Below are positions 63,955-64,000 of a stretch of DNA of 64,000 nt, in pieces (position 1 is the stretch's first letter; each line of letters starts with the position of its first letter). The notes under the pieces were generated by a model. That model searched no databases, was not told the origin of the DNA, and worked only from the letters and a program-made list of their open reading frames with translations. Origin of the DNA: Cognatitamlana onchidii (GTDB lineage Bacteria; Bacteroidota; Bacteroidia; Flavobacteriales; Flavobacteriaceae); assembly GCF_004804355.1 (NCBI RefSeq), contig NZ_SRWZ01000001.1:248001-312000 (forward strand), in the 5' to 3' direction. Both the position numbers and the translations under genes were made by a program.

Positions 63955-64000
63955 ATGACGCATCGCTTAAAAAAAGAAAATAAATACAGCTATATAGAAG
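63955..64000 (+). CDS. Probable alpha/beta hydrolase (partial, 5' end only)
   Basis: An open frame starts at ATG 63955 (MTHRLKKENKYSYIE) and runs off the window. The KKENKYSYIE pattern resembles the N-terminus of the alpha/beta fold hydrolase that I recall beside mraZ in many flavobacteria. Only 15 codons are visible, so no catalytic motif can be checked. The call rests on this short match, a good promoter element and synteny. Confidence 0.5.
   Translation, partial: MTHRLKKENKYSYIE

Overview
The window looks like chromosomal DNA of a marine-type member of the Flavobacteriaceae (Bacteroidota). The DNA is AT-rich. Many genes are preceded by the Bacteroidota -7 promoter element TAnnTTTG and almost none by a Shine-Dalgarno sequence. 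The gene content is also lineage-typical: a PorT/SprT type IX secretion protein beside ubiE, the lipoprotein form of TamA (TamL), a short RpoD, an FtsZ with a very long acidic tail, and HutU of about 666 residues. No rRNA, CRISPR array, integrase or transposase was seen.

Layout. 1-23.1 kb is mostly housekeeping: a truncated potassium channel gene, a propeller plus CehA-type metallohydrolase, a TPR protein, rsmG, a fatty acid desaturase, an aspartate aminotransferase, trkH-trkA potassium uptake, ubiE-porT, a TrmH-type methyltransferase, tamL, fructose-bisphosphate aldolase, accD, a lipoprotein, an orphan PAS histidine kinase, then rpsO and pnp. 23.2-43.6 kb is an accessory stretch between pnp and rpoD. 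It holds two paralogous membrane-anchored AraC regulators about 17 kb apart, a hyaluronan-synthase-like glycosyltransferase, a LysR-controlled SbtA bicarbonate transporter operon, a second desaturase, a LysR-hutH-hutU-hutI histidine degradation operon, a gene remnant, a tightly coupled cassette of three SDR enzymes, a CPBP-type membrane protein and a DUF6134-like exported protein, and a LuxR-type regulator behind a 34-nt palindrome. 43.7-47.9 kb returns to housekeeping genes (rpoD, rpe, twin CBS proteins, an MtfA-like peptidase, tRNA-Arg, a YqeY protein). 48-63.6 kb is the division and cell wall (dcw) cluster, read on the minus strand from mraZ to ftsZ, followed by the start of a divergent alpha/beta hydrolase.

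How genes work together. The dcw genes make the meso-DAP peptidoglycan precursor and the divisome. Their first gene, mraZ, has three GTGGTA boxes at exact 10-bp spacing over its promoter, as expected for MraZ autoregulation. murF and ddl are not in the cluster. The hut operon converts histidine to formiminoglutamate, but the last step (HutG or FtcD) is not encoded here. The SbtA operon would import bicarbonate, which in a heterotroph suggests anaplerotic carbon fixation.

The best candidate for something undescribed is the minus-strand unit 36780-42200. An AraC regulator is followed, 10 nt after its stop, by a small conserved hairpin and then five coupled genes of unknown joint function. The same regulator-hairpin-exported-protein arrangement recurs at 23264-25008.
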